Below, in pieces: positions 47,590-58,729 of a stretch of 64,000 nucleotides of DNA (positions are counted from its first letter, which is position 1; the number at the start of each line of letters is the position of its first letter). Location: the NCBI RefSeq assembly GCF_028372415.1, contig NC_092872.1:12498979-12562978 (forward strand). The letters run 5' to 3'. The DNA comes from Notamacropus eugenii (lineage: Eukaryota; Chordata; Mammalia; Diprotodontia; Macropodidae). The notes below the pieces were generated by a model. The model was not told the origin of the DNA. It was given only the letters and a program-made list of their open reading frames with translations, and made no database searches. Position numbers and translations under genes: made by a program.

Positions 47590-48430
47590 CCCAGATTCCC
47601 AGCCTCAGAGCCATCCTTGACCCTTGCCTCACCTGCTCACCATAATCTAATTAGTTACTAACTCTTCCCAAAATAGTTCCTCCACAATATTGCTCTCATC
47701 TGTCCCTTTATTTCTACTCCAGTAGCTACGTTTTGTTCTGACCCCAATAGCTTTCTACCTGCATGTCTGTAATAGCCTCCAGACTGGTCACCTGTCATTT
47801 CCCTACTCTCTCCGCAGCTGCCAAAATTCTCCTAGGATAAAGATCTTACCATGACCCTCCTTCCTTAACAGACTTCTGTAGCTCCTTGCTCCCAGCACAA
47901 AACAGATGCCTTGGCGTGCCATTCCACACTCTTGTCTCCTGCCTGCCTTTCCAGCCTCACTTCGTCGTGTTCCCTGTATGGTCTACGTGTGGCCTTGAGA
48001 ACAGGTTCCCTGCCCCTGGTCTACATTTTAACCAAACCACACCACTGGCTGTTTGGGGGACTCAAACTTCAGCCGCCACAGAGTTTTTTAGAGGTTCATC
48101 TGTTGTTTTTTTAGTTGTTTTTCCCTTCACACATTTCCCTTCACACAAGCAGCCGTCACACATGCCTGAAACTCCACCCCTCAGAATCCTTGCCTTGCTT
48201 CAAGGCTTAACCCAGATGCTCCTTGTCTTATGAAACTGATCCCTCCAAAGGTCAGTGCTCTCTCCTTCCCCAGATTATCATGTACTTACGTGTTATATTC
48301 TCCTAGACGATGAATGGGAGGTCTTGGAGCTCAGGAATGGGTCTTTTGTGTGTGTATTTGTATCCCCAGAACCAAGCACGATACTTTGGACTCAGAAGAT
48401 GCTTAGTAAGTGCTTATTGAATTGAGTTGG
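47590..48430 (+). mobile_element. L2 3' end, sense
   Basis: CAGACTGGTCACCTGTCATT, GCTGCCAAAATTCTCCTAGG, CCTTGCTTCAAGGCTTAACC, then TTTGTATCCCCAGAACCAAG and a tail CTTAGTAAGTGCTTATTGAA. Confidence 0.8.
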
Positions 48431-48454
48431 ATTCACTAAAATCTAAGGGTCCTA

Positions 48455-48570
48455 CCCAGTGCTCCATTTTACAAATGGAGAAACTGAGTTGTCAAGGTAA
48501 CACTCATAAATACTTGGCAGTACAGAGAACAGGGCTCTTCTCCTACCACTATACCATGTTACTTGCCTAA
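48455..48570 (-). mobile_element. MIR fragment, antisense
   Basis: CCATTTTACAAATGGAGAAA, CTGAGTTGTCAAGGTAACAC. Confidence 0.6.
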
Positions 48571-48841
48571 TATTTAAGGATATGATTTAAACTGGAATAA
48601 CTGTCTGAACATCTATAAAAACCCAGGTCCTGTGATTTATTAGAAGAAAACTGGCATAAGGTTTTAAAAAGAAAACCAGTAGACCTACAATCTAAATTAA
48701 TATGAGTCAGGTTAAGATCTTTCCCTTTAAAGACAGGTAACCCACACTTTATATTCAATGCATGTTGGGGGTGTAAGCTCAGTTCCATGTGGACAGTCTC
48801 AGGCAGGTAAAGGTGAGGACTTCTAAACCTTAGAGTTCTCA

Positions 48842-49360
48842 TGAGGCCCCCCAGGGAACAGCTGGGAATTGAGGTGTGAGACCCGGGCTATCTCGTGCAT
48901 TTCCGCCTCTTCCCCGTGGGAAACTTGCTGGGGAAGAGCATCCCCGCCCTTGAGATTAATCCATGGTCTGAGCACACCTATTGTTGTCTAACAGGCACGG
49001 TATTCACGTGCAAACTATGCAGCGGGAGAGCTTAAGTAGGGTCAGGAAAGCCTGAAGGCGCTCTTAGCGCTGAGGGGCCCTTAGAGGACAGAAGGCCCCT
49101 CTTCCCTCTCTCTTCTCTTCCCTCTCCCCTCTCCCTCTCCCGCTTCCATTCTCTTACTGTAAGATCTTTGCCTCCTTGGGAGATTTCTCTCTCCTCAGGA
49201 AGAATTCCCCCTGCACATGTAACCAAGACCCTGAATAAAGCCTAACCCTTGTTCGACTCTGGAAAGTCTCTTCTCTCATACGTTTATCCGGTTTGGCCAG
49301 CCGAAGACCTGGGATAGGTAAGGTAAGACTCGGGTAGCCCTTAGGCCTCTAGGCCTGACA
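48842..49360 (+). mobile_element. Solo LTR (plus), about 519 bp
   Basis: Bounded by TGAGGCC at the left and GGCCTGACA at the right, partly inverted ends as in LTRs. It contains a T/C-rich U3 end, GAATAAAGCCTAACCC (AATAAA at about 49234), then a U5-like stretch (TTATCCGGTTTGGCCAGCCG). Flanking target duplication is not clear, so the ends are approximate. Confidence 0.6.
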
Positions 49361-49879
49361 AATGCAGTTTCCAGAGTTAACAAGTTCATAGTTAATATTT
49401 CAACAAGCTCCCATGCTCACCACTCAGAACAAAGTCTAAACAATACTAATGCCAAGAAATCTCCTGGCCCTTTTTTCAATGTTTTAATTGACCAGATTAG
49501 ATTTTAGGTTGGATGCATTATGTACCCAGCTGAGAATTCCTAAAATCTATGGGAGGCCCATCTCCAGATTGCATTGTTTAGCAAAGTAGATTGTCCAGTC
49601 GGTGAGTATTTTAGCTTTGCAATTCCTCTTTCAAAAGCCGCACCATGAATGATAATATCCCCAAAGATCAATTTACTTGTGGCCTTCACAGCTGAGTTTA
49701 AGATCTCCAATTATCATCCAGCGTTTCTGAGAAGACCCGTTAATAAACATATCTGACCTTGGTAAGTCTCTCTGCTGGCTTGAGTATTCCATTTGTGGCT
49801 GTTTGCATGACTTTGCCCGAGCTTTGTGGTTTCTGGCATTCATTATCTCATCAAGAGGTAGGACAGTCAGTTCTCTGTT

Positions 49880-50075
49880 TTCCTATGCAAAGAGCAGTGG
49901 AGACAGGCCTCCAGTTCAAACCAAAGCATCTCCAAAATAACAGCATGAACAGCGTGCTCGTGAAAAGTAATGGGTTGCCCCTTATTGGAAGTCTTCAAGC
50001 AAAGACTTTATTTTCCAAATATGCATTGGTAACCCCTTAGGAATCTTCAAACTCTGAAATTCTATGATTCCATAG
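49880..50075 (+). mobile_element. L3/CR1 3' end
   Basis: GGAAGTCTTCAAGCAAAGAC near 49987, then CTGAAATTCTATGATTCCAT at 50056: the characteristic CR1 terminus. Confidence 0.7.
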
Positions 50076-50684
50076 GCCACAAGATGTTAATTGAGGAAAT
50101 TGAAGATAACCTCATTCCATCTTAACTCTCAGTATTCAAGTTATGTTTGTATTCTGGTTAAATAATCAGACCTATTGTCTAAAGATACAGACTAATTCCA
50201 GAAATTCCTCTTAACATAAGGTTGTAATGATAAAGTTGTTTGACCATTTTCTTTGATTTGATTTGAGGTTAGTTGTTCCAGAATAGGTGGAGAGTCTCAC
50301 CTCTCTATCCAGATTTCACATACAGGAAACCTCATCAAACCGCTGTCAATCTGGCATTCAGGTCTATTAAATCTACTCCTCAGTTCCCTGAATTCCCATA
50401 TGTCAGTGGATGGTTATTTAGAGATTAAAGCATTCAGAAGACTATCACGTTGGTTCCATGATAGACAGTTTGGTGTAAGAGAAAATCTTAGTTTCAGGAT
50501 AGCCAGCTTGGTGTAGGGAAGCCCCATTTGAACTTGCTCTGCATGCAAATCTAGATTAGACACATCCTTCCTAAACCTCACTTTTTACCTTTAAGAATAA
50601 TACTTATACCACCTAATCACAAGAACATTGTGAGGAAAGTGAATTGTTTCCAGTAGTAGTAACATTGATTACATATTAGATGAG
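50076..50684. other. Intergenic, unassigned
   Basis: No recognised feature. Confidence 0.35.
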
Positions 50685-50765
50685 AGGCAGCACAGAATGG
50701 TGTAGTGGATAGACAGGAGTCTTAAACCCAGAAAGACTTGGGACTAGGTATATGACCTAGTCTCC
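50685..50765 (+). mobile_element. MIR-like head fragment
   Basis: GGCAGCACAGAATGGTGTAG, TGGATAGACAGGAGTCTTAA in sense, abutting an antisense SINE. Confidence 0.5.
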
Positions 50766-50990
50766 TTGTTTCTGTTCAGTCGTGTCCAACTCTTCATGAC
50801 CCCATGGACTATAGCAGCCCAATATGGCCCATGGGGTTTTCTTACCAAAGACACTGAAGTCATTTGCCATTTCCTTCTCCAGTGGATTAAGATTAGGTGA
50901 GTTGCCCAGGGTCACACAGCTAGTAAGCATCTGAGGCTGGATTGGAACTCTGGTCTTCCTGACTCCACCTGCTGAATCACCTGGCTGCCT
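50766..50990 (-). mobile_element. tRNA-derived SINE, antisense
   Basis: CTTCATGACCCCATGGACTA, AGTTGCCCAGGGTCACACAG, GATTGGAACTCTGGTC, then a decayed head CACCTGGCTGCCTG. Confidence 0.85.
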
Positions 50991-51374
50991 GATCTAATCT
51001 CTGTAGCCAGTGCCAACACACCTTCTTTGGAGCATCACTCTACTTCATACAAAGACACATAGCCTAACATCCTTGATTGATGCAATAGAATTGTTGTTAG
51101 CTGGTTAAGTGTGGGGAGGGGAGGAAAGAGAGTGGACCGAGGGTGGACCAATTTATTGACTCAACTGACCCTCCCCTCCCCCTTAGCATATATAATTCCA
51201 CACCTAAAATATTGCCAGCACTGCCAGGATTGGTCAAGAAAAGTTTATCTGGGCTAGAAGAAAAACAGTAATCTAGTTTTTGTTAGTGAAAGAATTTAAG
51301 GCCTTTCTATTCCATTCCATCTAAGAAGCAGACTAGATTGACAGTTATACCCAGCCTATAACGAGAAGAGCGCA

Positions 51375-51570
51375 CACTTAAATAAGGCTTTGCAGTTTGC
51401 AAAGTGTTTTCCTGTTGCCAGTAGTACTCATCTCATTTTATAGAAGAGAAAACTGAGGTTCTGAGAGGATAGATGACTTGCCTGTGGCCAAACAGCCAGT
51501 GAGTATCAGAGGTGGAATTTCAACCCATGTCTCCTGACTCCAAATCTAATACTCTTCCCAGTACACCACC
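51375..51570 (-). mobile_element. MIR, antisense
   Basis: GGCTTTGCAGTTTGCAAAGT, CTCATTTTATAGAAGAGAAA, GATGACTTGCCTGTGGCCAA, GAATTTCAACCCATGTCTCC. Confidence 0.8.
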
Positions 51571-52059
51571 TATGTCCATGGTTGGAATAGTGAGGTGAAA
51601 AGAGGGAAAGCCCAAGGAGTAAAGCAATTAACTTGGAAGAAGCTTAGAAAGGAGTGTTATACCAAAGGACAGTATCAGGGTTCATTGATAATAACAGTGT
51701 TATTGGTCTAGAATCCACAAACAGGCAAATGAACCACCTAAAACTGCACATGATATCCATATAAAGGGTCAGTGCCTTTGTTTTTAAAAGGGGAGAGGGG
51801 GTGGGAGAATCCTTTTAAAGCTGTGTCTCAAAAAAAGGTCTATTCTGGAGGCAGGCACATGCACATGTATTTACACATATGTGCAGATGTATATATAGAT
51901 GTACATCTGTGTGTGTATGAAATAACCCAATATAAAGAGCCTAGGAAATGAAGTCCAAGAACTTGGGGCTCAAATTCCAGTTCTCCCACTTATTATCTCT
52001 ATGACCTTAGGCAAGCACCTAACATCTCTAGGCCAATTTCCTCTGTAAAAGGTGAGAAT
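51571..52059. other. Intergenic, unassigned
   Basis: No confident feature. 51960-52050 is a possible short SINE head fragment (TATGACCTTAGGCAAGCACC, sense MIR core). Confidence 0.4.
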
Positions 52060-52395
52060 CACATGAGATTGGCAGAGATGACAAAAAATGAAAATCACAA
52101 ATGTTGGGACTTTCAGAAAACAAGCACATTGATTTGTTGTTGAAGAAACTGAATGCAGCCATTCTGGCAAGCAATTTGGAATTGTATCCAAAAGTACTAA
52201 ACGTGTGTGTGTGTGTGTGTGTGTGCATAAAAGAGATCAAAGAAAGAGGAAAAGGACCCATCTGAACAAAAAGTTTTATAGCAGTTTTTTTTTGTAGTGG
52301 CAAAGAGCTGGAAACTGTGGGCATCCATCAGTTGGTGAATGACTGAGCAAGTTATGGGACATGAATGTGGAATGCTATTGTGTCTTAAGAAATGA
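52060..52395 (+). mobile_element. L1 ORF2 3' fragment
   Basis: GCAATTTGGAATTGTATCCA, GTAGTGGCAAAGAGCTGGAA, GGCATCCATCAGTTGGTGAA, interrupted by a TG-repeat (52202-52225). Confidence 0.8.
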
Positions 52396-52580
52396 TAATA
52401 AAAATCATAGCTATCACTTATAAAACACTTTAAAGCGTGCAAAGTTCTAGATTTGATATTCATAACTCTGGGAGGCAGGTACTATGATCATTCCCATTTT
52501 GCAGATGAGGAAACAGGATGAAGGAGGGTAAATGACTTACCCAGGACCACTCAGGTAATATAGGTCCAGGGTGACATTTG
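52396..52580 (-). mobile_element. MIR, antisense
   Basis: TATCACTTATAAAACACTTT, CCATTTTGCAGATGAGGAAA, CATTTGAATTCAGGTTC. Confidence 0.8.
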
Positions 52581-52594
52581 AATTCAGGTTCAGC

Positions 52595-52740
52595 ATTCTA
52601 TCTACATATATGTGTGTTTATGTATATATACACACGTATAATGTGTATGTGTGTATATTTGTGTGTATGTATGCATTGTGTATGTATATATCTGTATTAC
52701 ACACACATACAGACACACAGACACACACACACACATTTAC
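52595..52740. repeat. (TG/TATA/CA)n microsatellite
   Basis: Alternating TGTGTA, TATATA, GTATG and ACACAC runs. Confidence 0.9.
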
Positions 52741-53489
52741 ATGAAGTAAAGCTTAACTGTTTTATCGCAGTAGCCTTAGAGAGATATAGGTCCATCTGAT
52801 TTTATGCTGAAAAGGGGCTTGGAAAGCAAAGACGCAGGGCATAGTTTCTCATGTCTAGATTTGTCCACTACAACTCAGGCTCTTTCCAACTTTGGAGCTC
52901 AGTGTCTGTGCTTATGAATGGATAGGTGGCTCCAGACTGATCAGAAGTTTCTGGGGAGGATGCACTGCCTAAAAGTCTCTTCTTTCAGACCAGTGGTAGT
53001 CTCAAATACTAAGTACAGGATTCCTCCTAAGGCGTCATCAGGATTACTTGATCAGCTCAAAGCATGGCTTTTGCTTTCCAAAAGGAGACACAAGGGAGGA
53101 GATAATGGAAGAGGTTTGGAGGTTTGGGGTTTGTTTTTTTTTTGCAAGTCTTCCAATGGGGCTCTTACCTAAAAACAAAACAAAACCTCACCTGGCACAT
53201 TTGCTAGCTCATCCTAGTACCCTGTTTTCTTTTATAGGAGAACCCTCCTCTTCTCCCCTCTCTTACCAAGGATACACTAAAATTTGAGCTGGACCAGGCT
53301 CCAGATTTTTCCTAAAATTAAGTCTCCTTTAGTTGAAAGGTAGAAGCCAGGTCCCTGGGGACCTTGCAACTTAGCTTCCAAAGGAAGGATAATGTTGGTC
53401 TCATACTATTCTTATGGAAAAGATGAAAATATGTGGTCTAGATAATAATACAATTGGGTAGATTGATTCAGAACTAGTTAAATGACTAG
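52741..53489. other. Intergenic, unassigned
   Basis: No recognised repeat or exon. A chance frame at 52918-53172 has no known similarity. Confidence 0.35.
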
Positions 53490-54415
53490 ACCCAAGGAGT
53501 AGTTGTTAATGATTCAGCTTAGAAAGGAGATCCTCAGTGGCCAGAGATCTGCCCTTAGCCCTGCGCTGTTTAACATTCATCAGTGGTTTGGATAAAGGCA
53601 AAGAAGAGTATGCCTGTAGAATATACAAATGACACAAATCTGGGAAGAATAGCCATCATGTCGGAGGATATATTCAAGGTATGAAAAGTTCTTAACAGGC
53701 CTGAATAAAATGAAATTTAGTAGGCATAAATGCCTTCTTACACTTGGGTTAAAAAGCCAACTTGACAAATACAAGATATGAGTAGTGTGGCTAGATAGCA
53801 ATTTCTGTTAAAGATCTGGGGACTTTAGTAGGCAGAAAGCTCAACATAGGTTAACAGTATAGTGTGATATGACAGCTAGAAGATACGACAATCTAAAGAT
53901 GCATTATGAAAGGTACAGCATCCAGGAGGAGGGAAGTATGGACTTTAACCCTGTTCAAACCCCATCATGTTCATAAAGTTCTGGGTATCATGATCTAGCA
54001 AGGGCATTGATAAGCTACAAAGTCAGACAGAGAAGGGCCTTGAGTTCATACCATATAGACCAGTTGAAGGCAGTATGGAATTTTAGCCTAAAGAAGATGT
54101 AGGTGGAATACGATAACTCTTTCTAAATATTTATTTGGAGGGCTACCCCGTGGAAAGATTAGGCTTGTTTAGCTTGGCCCTGAAAGCAGAGCTAGGAACA
54201 ATGGGTAGAAAGGACAGAAAGGTAAATTTAGTCTTGACTTAAGGAAAAGCTTCCCAGCAATCAGAGCCATCCAGAAGTAGAATGGCCAGCTTGGGAGATA
54301 AACCAGACTGAAGGTCTTCAAGCAAAGGTTGGGCGATCACACGTCAAACGTTTTGTAAAGGGGATTCTTGTTCATGTATGGGCTGGGCTAGATTGTGTCT
54401 GTGGTCCTTTCCACC
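53490..54415 (+). mobile_element. L3/CR1 LINE 3' part, sense
   Basis: GCCCTTAGCCCTGCGCTGTT, CATCAGTGGTTTGGATAAAG, GTATCATGATCTAGCAAGGG, TTAGGCTTGTTTAGCTTGGC, GGCCAGCTTGGGAGATAAAC, AAGGTCTTCAAGCAAAGGTT follow the CR1/L3 3' order over 900 bp. Confidence 0.75.
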
Positions 54416-54469
54416 TCAGAAACCTGAAAGACATGTTCTCCAAGGTGAGAATACACATTTAGCCAGTCT

Positions 54470-54640
54470 GGATTTAGAATCAGGGGACTTGAATTCAAAT
54501 CTTCTTTCTTACTGACTACCTTTATGACCTTGGGCAAGTCACCTTCCCACTTTGGGCCTGTTTCCTCATGTGTAAAATGAGAGGACCGGATTACATGACC
54601 TCTAAGTTTCCTTTTAACTCGCAATCTATGATTCTAAGAT
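54470..54640 (+). mobile_element. MIR-like SINE
   Basis: AGGGGACTTGAATTCAAATC, TTATGACCTTGGGCAAGTCA, TTTCCTCATGTGTAAAATGA. Confidence 0.75.
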
Positions 54641-54949
54641 CTAAGAGAAAATACTTGGTGGACGCCAAGTACTCTCATAGTGAGTTCTCCCTGACTTCAC
54701 TATGCTAACTCTTCTGTAAAATGAAGGTTTGGAAGTTCCCCTCCACCTCTGACACTGCAGTTTTGTGGTCTTGGGAGCATTCCAGGATGTGAAAAATAAA
54801 AATCCCTCATTTCTCTACAACTCTAAAATTCTGTAGCACTTCCTGTCAACGTCCTTCATGTAGATACAATACTAGTTGAAATTCTTAATTATTCTGCTTA
54901 TCTCTCCCAACTAGAACGTAACCTTAGGTGTTGGAATCATGTTTTACGC

Positions 54950-55050
54950 TTATTTAGCACTACCCATGACAGCTGACATTTACATGTCACTTTAATAAGT
55001 GTTTCAAACACATTATCTCATTTGATCCTTTCCATAACACTGAATGGCTA
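54950..55050 (-). mobile_element. MIR 3' fragment, antisense
   Basis: GACAGCTGACATTTACATGT, CATTATCTCATTTGATCCTT. Confidence 0.6.
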
Positions 55051-55054
55051 TTAA

Positions 55055-55312
55055 GCTGTTAACTTTTTATCCGTTATGTCTAATTCCTCATGACCCCATT
55101 TGGGGTTTTCTTGGCAAAGATATTGAAGTGGTTTACCATTTCCTTCTACAGCTCATTTTACAGATGAGGAAACTGAGGCAAACAAGGTTCAGTGATTTGT
55201 CAAGGGTCACCCAACTAGTAAGTATTGGAGGCCAGATTTGAACTCAGGAAGATGAATCTTCCTGACTCCAGGCCCAGAGCTCTATCCACTGTGATACCTA
55301 GCTGACCATAGT
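55055..55312 (-). mobile_element. tRNA-derived SINE, antisense
   Basis: ACCCCATTTGGGGTTTTCTT, TCATTTTACAGATGAGGAAA, GATTTGAACTCAGGAAG, CTCTATCCACTGTGATACCT. Confidence 0.9.
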
Positions 55313-55370
55313 AGGAGACTTATAAAAGGCTTTTAAATTAAGCAGAACAAGGAAGCAGAATTTTAGCCTC

Positions 55371-56255
55371 AACATGACAAAACAGGAAGATGATAAATGT
55401 TGGGGAAGATGTGGGAGACTTGGAACACTAATTCATTGTTGGTGGAGCTGTGAGCTGATCCAGCCATTCCGGATAGCAATTTGGAACTACGCCCAAAGGA
55501 TTACAAAAATGTGCATACCCTTTGACCCAGCAATATCACTTCTAGGTCTGTATCCCCAAGAGATCATAAAAATGGGAAAGGGTCCCACACGTACAAAAAT
55601 ATCTATAGCAGCTCTCTTTGTGGTGGCCAAGAACTGGAAATCAAAGGGATGCCCATCCATTGGGGAATGGCTGAATAAATTGTGGTATATGAATGTAACG
55701 GAATATTATTGTGCTATAAGAAATGATGAACAGGAAGACTTCAGGGAGGCCTGGAAAGACTTATATGAACTGATGCTGAGTGAAAGGAGCAGAACCAGGA
55801 GAACTCTGTACACAACAACCAGTATGTGAGGATGTTTTTCTGGTAGACATAGAACTTCATGGCAATGCATGGACTTAAAAAATTCCCAATGGTCTTTTAA
55901 GGCTAAATGCCTCCACATCCAGAGAAGAACTACGGAATTCAATCACAGAACGTAGCAGTTCGTCTTTTGTATTATGTTTTGGTTTGTTATATGATTTTTC
56001 CCACTCATTTTAATTCTTCTATACAACATGACAAAGGTGAGAATGTATTTAATAGGAATGTATGTGTAGAACCCATATAAAATTGTATGCCATCTCGGGG
56101 AGGGAGGGGGAGTGAAAGGAAGGGAGGGGGAGGGAGGGAAAAAAAATCTAAGCTATATGGTAGTGACTGTAGAACACTGAAAATAAATAAAATGATAATG
56201 ACAATTTAAAAAAGGATGAGCCACGGTGAGACTTTTTAAAGACCAATAAAAAAAA
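55371..56255 (+). mobile_element. L1 3' end with target duplication and probable 3' transduction
   Basis: A frame at 55374-55829 gives 151 intact codons of ORF2 C-terminus (CGRLGTLIHCWWSCELIQP, KGCPSIGEWLNKLWYMNVT, DFREAWKDLYELMLSE), then a natural stop and a 3' UTR with a G-rich tract. The flanks are AGAATTTTAGCCTC (55357-55370) and AGAATTTTAGTCTC (56256-56269). Between the L1's own A-run (56208-56213) and the final AATAAA plus A-tail (56245-56255) lie about 31 extra bases, consistent with read-through to a downstream poly(A) signal. Confidence 0.9.
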
Positions 56256-56284
56256 AGAATTTTAGTCTCCAGAGAGAGAACAGT

Positions 56285-56360
56285 ATTAGCTAACATTTAT
56301 GCAATGCTTTTAAGGTTTGAAAAGTGATTTACACATATTACCTCATTTGAGAATGAGAGG
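56285..56360 (-). mobile_element. MIR 3' fragment, antisense
   Basis: TTAGCTAACATTTATGCAAT, GCTTTTAAGGTTTGAAAAGT, TTACCTCATTTGAG. Confidence 0.6.
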
Positions 56361-57000
56361 TTACAGTTGAGTTCAAAAGCTCTAAGTAAGAGAAGGAAGA
56401 AACGAGCTACCCTATGCTGTGTTTGTGCTGCTTACTGAAGCCAAAGGTCAGTGGCCTGGGAAGAAGGGGAGAGGATTTGAGGTGGGAATGGGAGGATAAT
56501 CTCAAATGAGCAGGAGGTGCGTAGGAAGGGTCAGTGCAGGCTGTGGTGGGTAGAGTTCCTAAAATCCCATTAAGGCTTGAGAGGGGACAGAAGTTCTATG
56601 GGGAGCCTACTTCCAGGTTCTATTTTTACCATTCTGAAAACCATCATTCTTTGTTAATAACATCATTACATAAATTTTAATTATATAAATATTACATATG
56701 AAGTAAGGGCTCAGCAATTTCAAAGTCACAAAAACTTTGGTCCAAGTTCTCTGTCTCTCACACAGAATGGCTGTATGACTTTGGGCAAGTTAACCTAAGT
56801 TCAACGCCATTTCCTAAGTCTTTAAGCTGCCAATCTACACCTACAGCAGATGAAACCCAGGGAAACCCTCACTGGAAGCTCATAGCTATGAAATAAAAAG
56901 TTTGGTCCAAAAATAATACCTCATTTGCATAGAGCATTAAAGTTTGCAAACTCCTTTTCCTCTCAGCAACCTTGAGCTACCATTTACCTTAGTTCTGAAA
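56361..57000. other. Intergenic, unassigned
   Basis: No recognised feature between the MIR fragment and the microsatellite. Confidence 0.35.
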
Positions 57001-57002
57001 TG

Positions 57003-57080
57003 ACATATATGCATATATACACACATATACATACACACACATGCACGTATATATATATATATATATACACACACAAATAT
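57003..57080. repeat. (TA/CA)n microsatellite
   Basis: ATATACACACATATACATAC and a pure TA run at about 57050-57066. Confidence 0.9.
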
Positions 57081-57330
57081 ACCCCAAAACATGTACAGCA
57101 GTGTTCTGTGGCAGCCAAGAACTGGTAACAAAGTAGGTACCCAACAACTGGCAAGTGATTGAACTAGGACATGTGAATGTGGTGGAGGCTTAGGGTACAG
57201 TGAGGAACTCAGAGAAATGGGGGAAGCTCAGTGTGAGCTGAGCCAGAACCAAAAGGCCAGTGTGCATGAATACAACAATAGCACTGAAAAGGTCCTGAAG
57301 AAGTTCTAATGAAACATAACTTCTCCCTCA
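57081..57330 (+). mobile_element. L1 ORF2 3' fragment, decayed
   Basis: GTGGCAGCCAAGAACTGGTA, GTACCCAACAACTGGCAAGT, then decayed 3' UTR-like sequence. It lies just past the ELP6 poly(A) site. Confidence 0.6.
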
Positions 57331-57464
57331 TAGCAGGAGGTGGGAGACTCCTAGGAGAGAACGCTGTATATGCTGTCGGATGCTGTTACTCTGGGACACT
57401 TTGGCTTAATCATTCTTGTCACAAAGGAGAAGTTAGTCCAGGTGGGGGAAGGATCCTATTATCA

Positions 57465-57830
57465 ACCAAATCGATATAAAGTTTTATTAAATAAATTACA
57501 CATATATACCAACAAGATCAGCCCACTGGGCAATATGTTTACATCCAAAGCCCGAGATTGGAATCTGGGTTCAGTTTCCCCCAGACAATAGGCGGGGTGC
57601 CCATTTCTTGAGGGTTTCCAAATTCGCTCTTCATCTGCTTACTAAGAACACTGGTGAATCAGAGAAGCAGGAAATATACACAGCACTCCTGCCCTGGGCT
57701 TCGACCAAAGGAGCCACATCTGAAGTAGCCGTGTTTGTCTGATTACCTTGAGACAATGCTGGGGAAGGGCCATGTATGGCATGGCCTTTTCTCTTAAGTC
57801 TGAGAGTAGCCAGCAAGTCCAAAGATCAAG
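57465..57830 (-). other. ELP6: ELP6 3' UTR
   Basis: The sequence after the ELP6 stop runs about 350 bases to the AATAAA signal at 57488-57483 on the minus strand. No repeat is recognised in it. The cleavage point is inferred to be about 15-20 bases past the signal. Confidence 0.7.
57483..57488 (-). terminator. ELP6: ELP6 poly(A) signal AATAAA
   Basis: The first canonical AATAAA on the minus strand downstream of the ELP6 stop codon. It sits in an AT-rich stretch and is followed by a GT-containing segment, as expected for a cleavage site. Confidence 0.7.
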
Positions 57831-57959
57831 TCACAGTACAGCAGGAGATAGTCCTTTAGCAAAGAAGGTCACACTCTTGTCCTGTATTTTATATTGATAA
57901 ACAAGACTCCGCGTCTGCCCAACCTTTGGCTGCTGCAATCCCCTCCACAGGATTTTCAA
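57831..57959 (-). CDS. ELP6: ELP6 last coding exon with stop codon (42 aa)
   Basis: Minus strand, acceptor TTTCTGCAG (57965-57960), then 42 codons and TGA at 57833-57831. The frame begins LKILWRG and ends in YQYKIQDKSVTFFAKGLSPA followed by VL, matching the extreme C-terminus of mammalian ELP6. The middle 15 residues are much more divergent from human than the two ends, which suggests a tolerant loop. The intron to the penultimate exon is 770 bp and carries a MIR-like SINE and a mariner fossil. The exon had been partly hidden by a chance open frame across the 3' UTR. Confidence 0.95.
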   Translation of the reverse strand: MKILWRGLQQPKVGQTRSLVYQYKIQDKSVTFFAKGLSPAVL

Positions 57960-58114
57960 CTGCAGAAACAAGAAGGAATGAAGTCACTTAGCTTGTTCCC
58001 CCATCCTTGCTCCTCCATTCCTCTAATAACTTTTCCCACACAGCTTCAACCAAAGGTAGTAACTTCTCTAAACAAGCATGTTCAGACTTTGATACGCTTA
58101 TTCCAGCAATGCCA

Positions 58115-58260
58115 CCATGAAGGAAGCAGTGTGATGCAGTAGAAAGAGTGCTGGGTTTGAATCCCAGTTCTCCAATGTAGTGCCAGGGGGGCCCTTCATT
58201 CTCCTCTGGCCTAGATGGCCTCTGAGGTCCCTTCTCTCTATCTGTGCTCCTAGGAGCCAC
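58115..58260 (+). mobile_element. MIR-like SINE in the last ELP6 intron
   Basis: GAAGCAGTGTGATGCAGTAG, GGTTTGAATCCCAGTTCTCC (B box), then GGCCTAGATGGCCTCTGAGG. Confidence 0.75.
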
Positions 58261-58261
58261 A

Positions 58262-58500
58262 TAATAAAACCAATCTCACTACATTACAGTCACACCATGG
58301 AATTACCAGCTTGATCATCCACATGATTCACCAGACTTGACTACATATGACTTGGCCTTTTCTAAAAGTGAAATCCATACCCTCAAAGAAAGGAGATCAT
58401 CCATCACTGAGGTTCTTCAAAAGAATGGTCTGAATTCCAGTGACTGAATTTTTGAAATTCAGGAAAATAACTGAAATTAAATACATTCTAAATTATAACA
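58262..58500 (+). mobile_element. Mariner-like transposase fossil in the last ELP6 intron
   Basis: One frame from about 58312 reads DHPHDSPDLTTYDLAFSKSE followed by IHTLKERRSS and a stop. The HPxxSPDLxxxDxxxF pattern is the hallmark around the last catalytic Asp of mariner (DD34D) transposases. Only the C-terminal part is visible; no terminal inverted repeats found. Confidence 0.65.
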
Positions 58501-58729
58501 AGTATAGTCTCTCAAGGGGACTACTTTGAAGCCAACCCTCACATCATCAGTTCAGTGTCTTGGCATGGTGATTCAACTATATTTGGTATATGTACCATTA
58601 TTTCATGCAACTGTAATCTATGGTCCTCTGAAGGAATGGGCCTAATGCCACCACACAAACAACCTAGAAAATAGACCTTTATTAAAAGCCCTTAACTACC
58701 CACCATTTCCAAAGTGATGCCCACATTAC

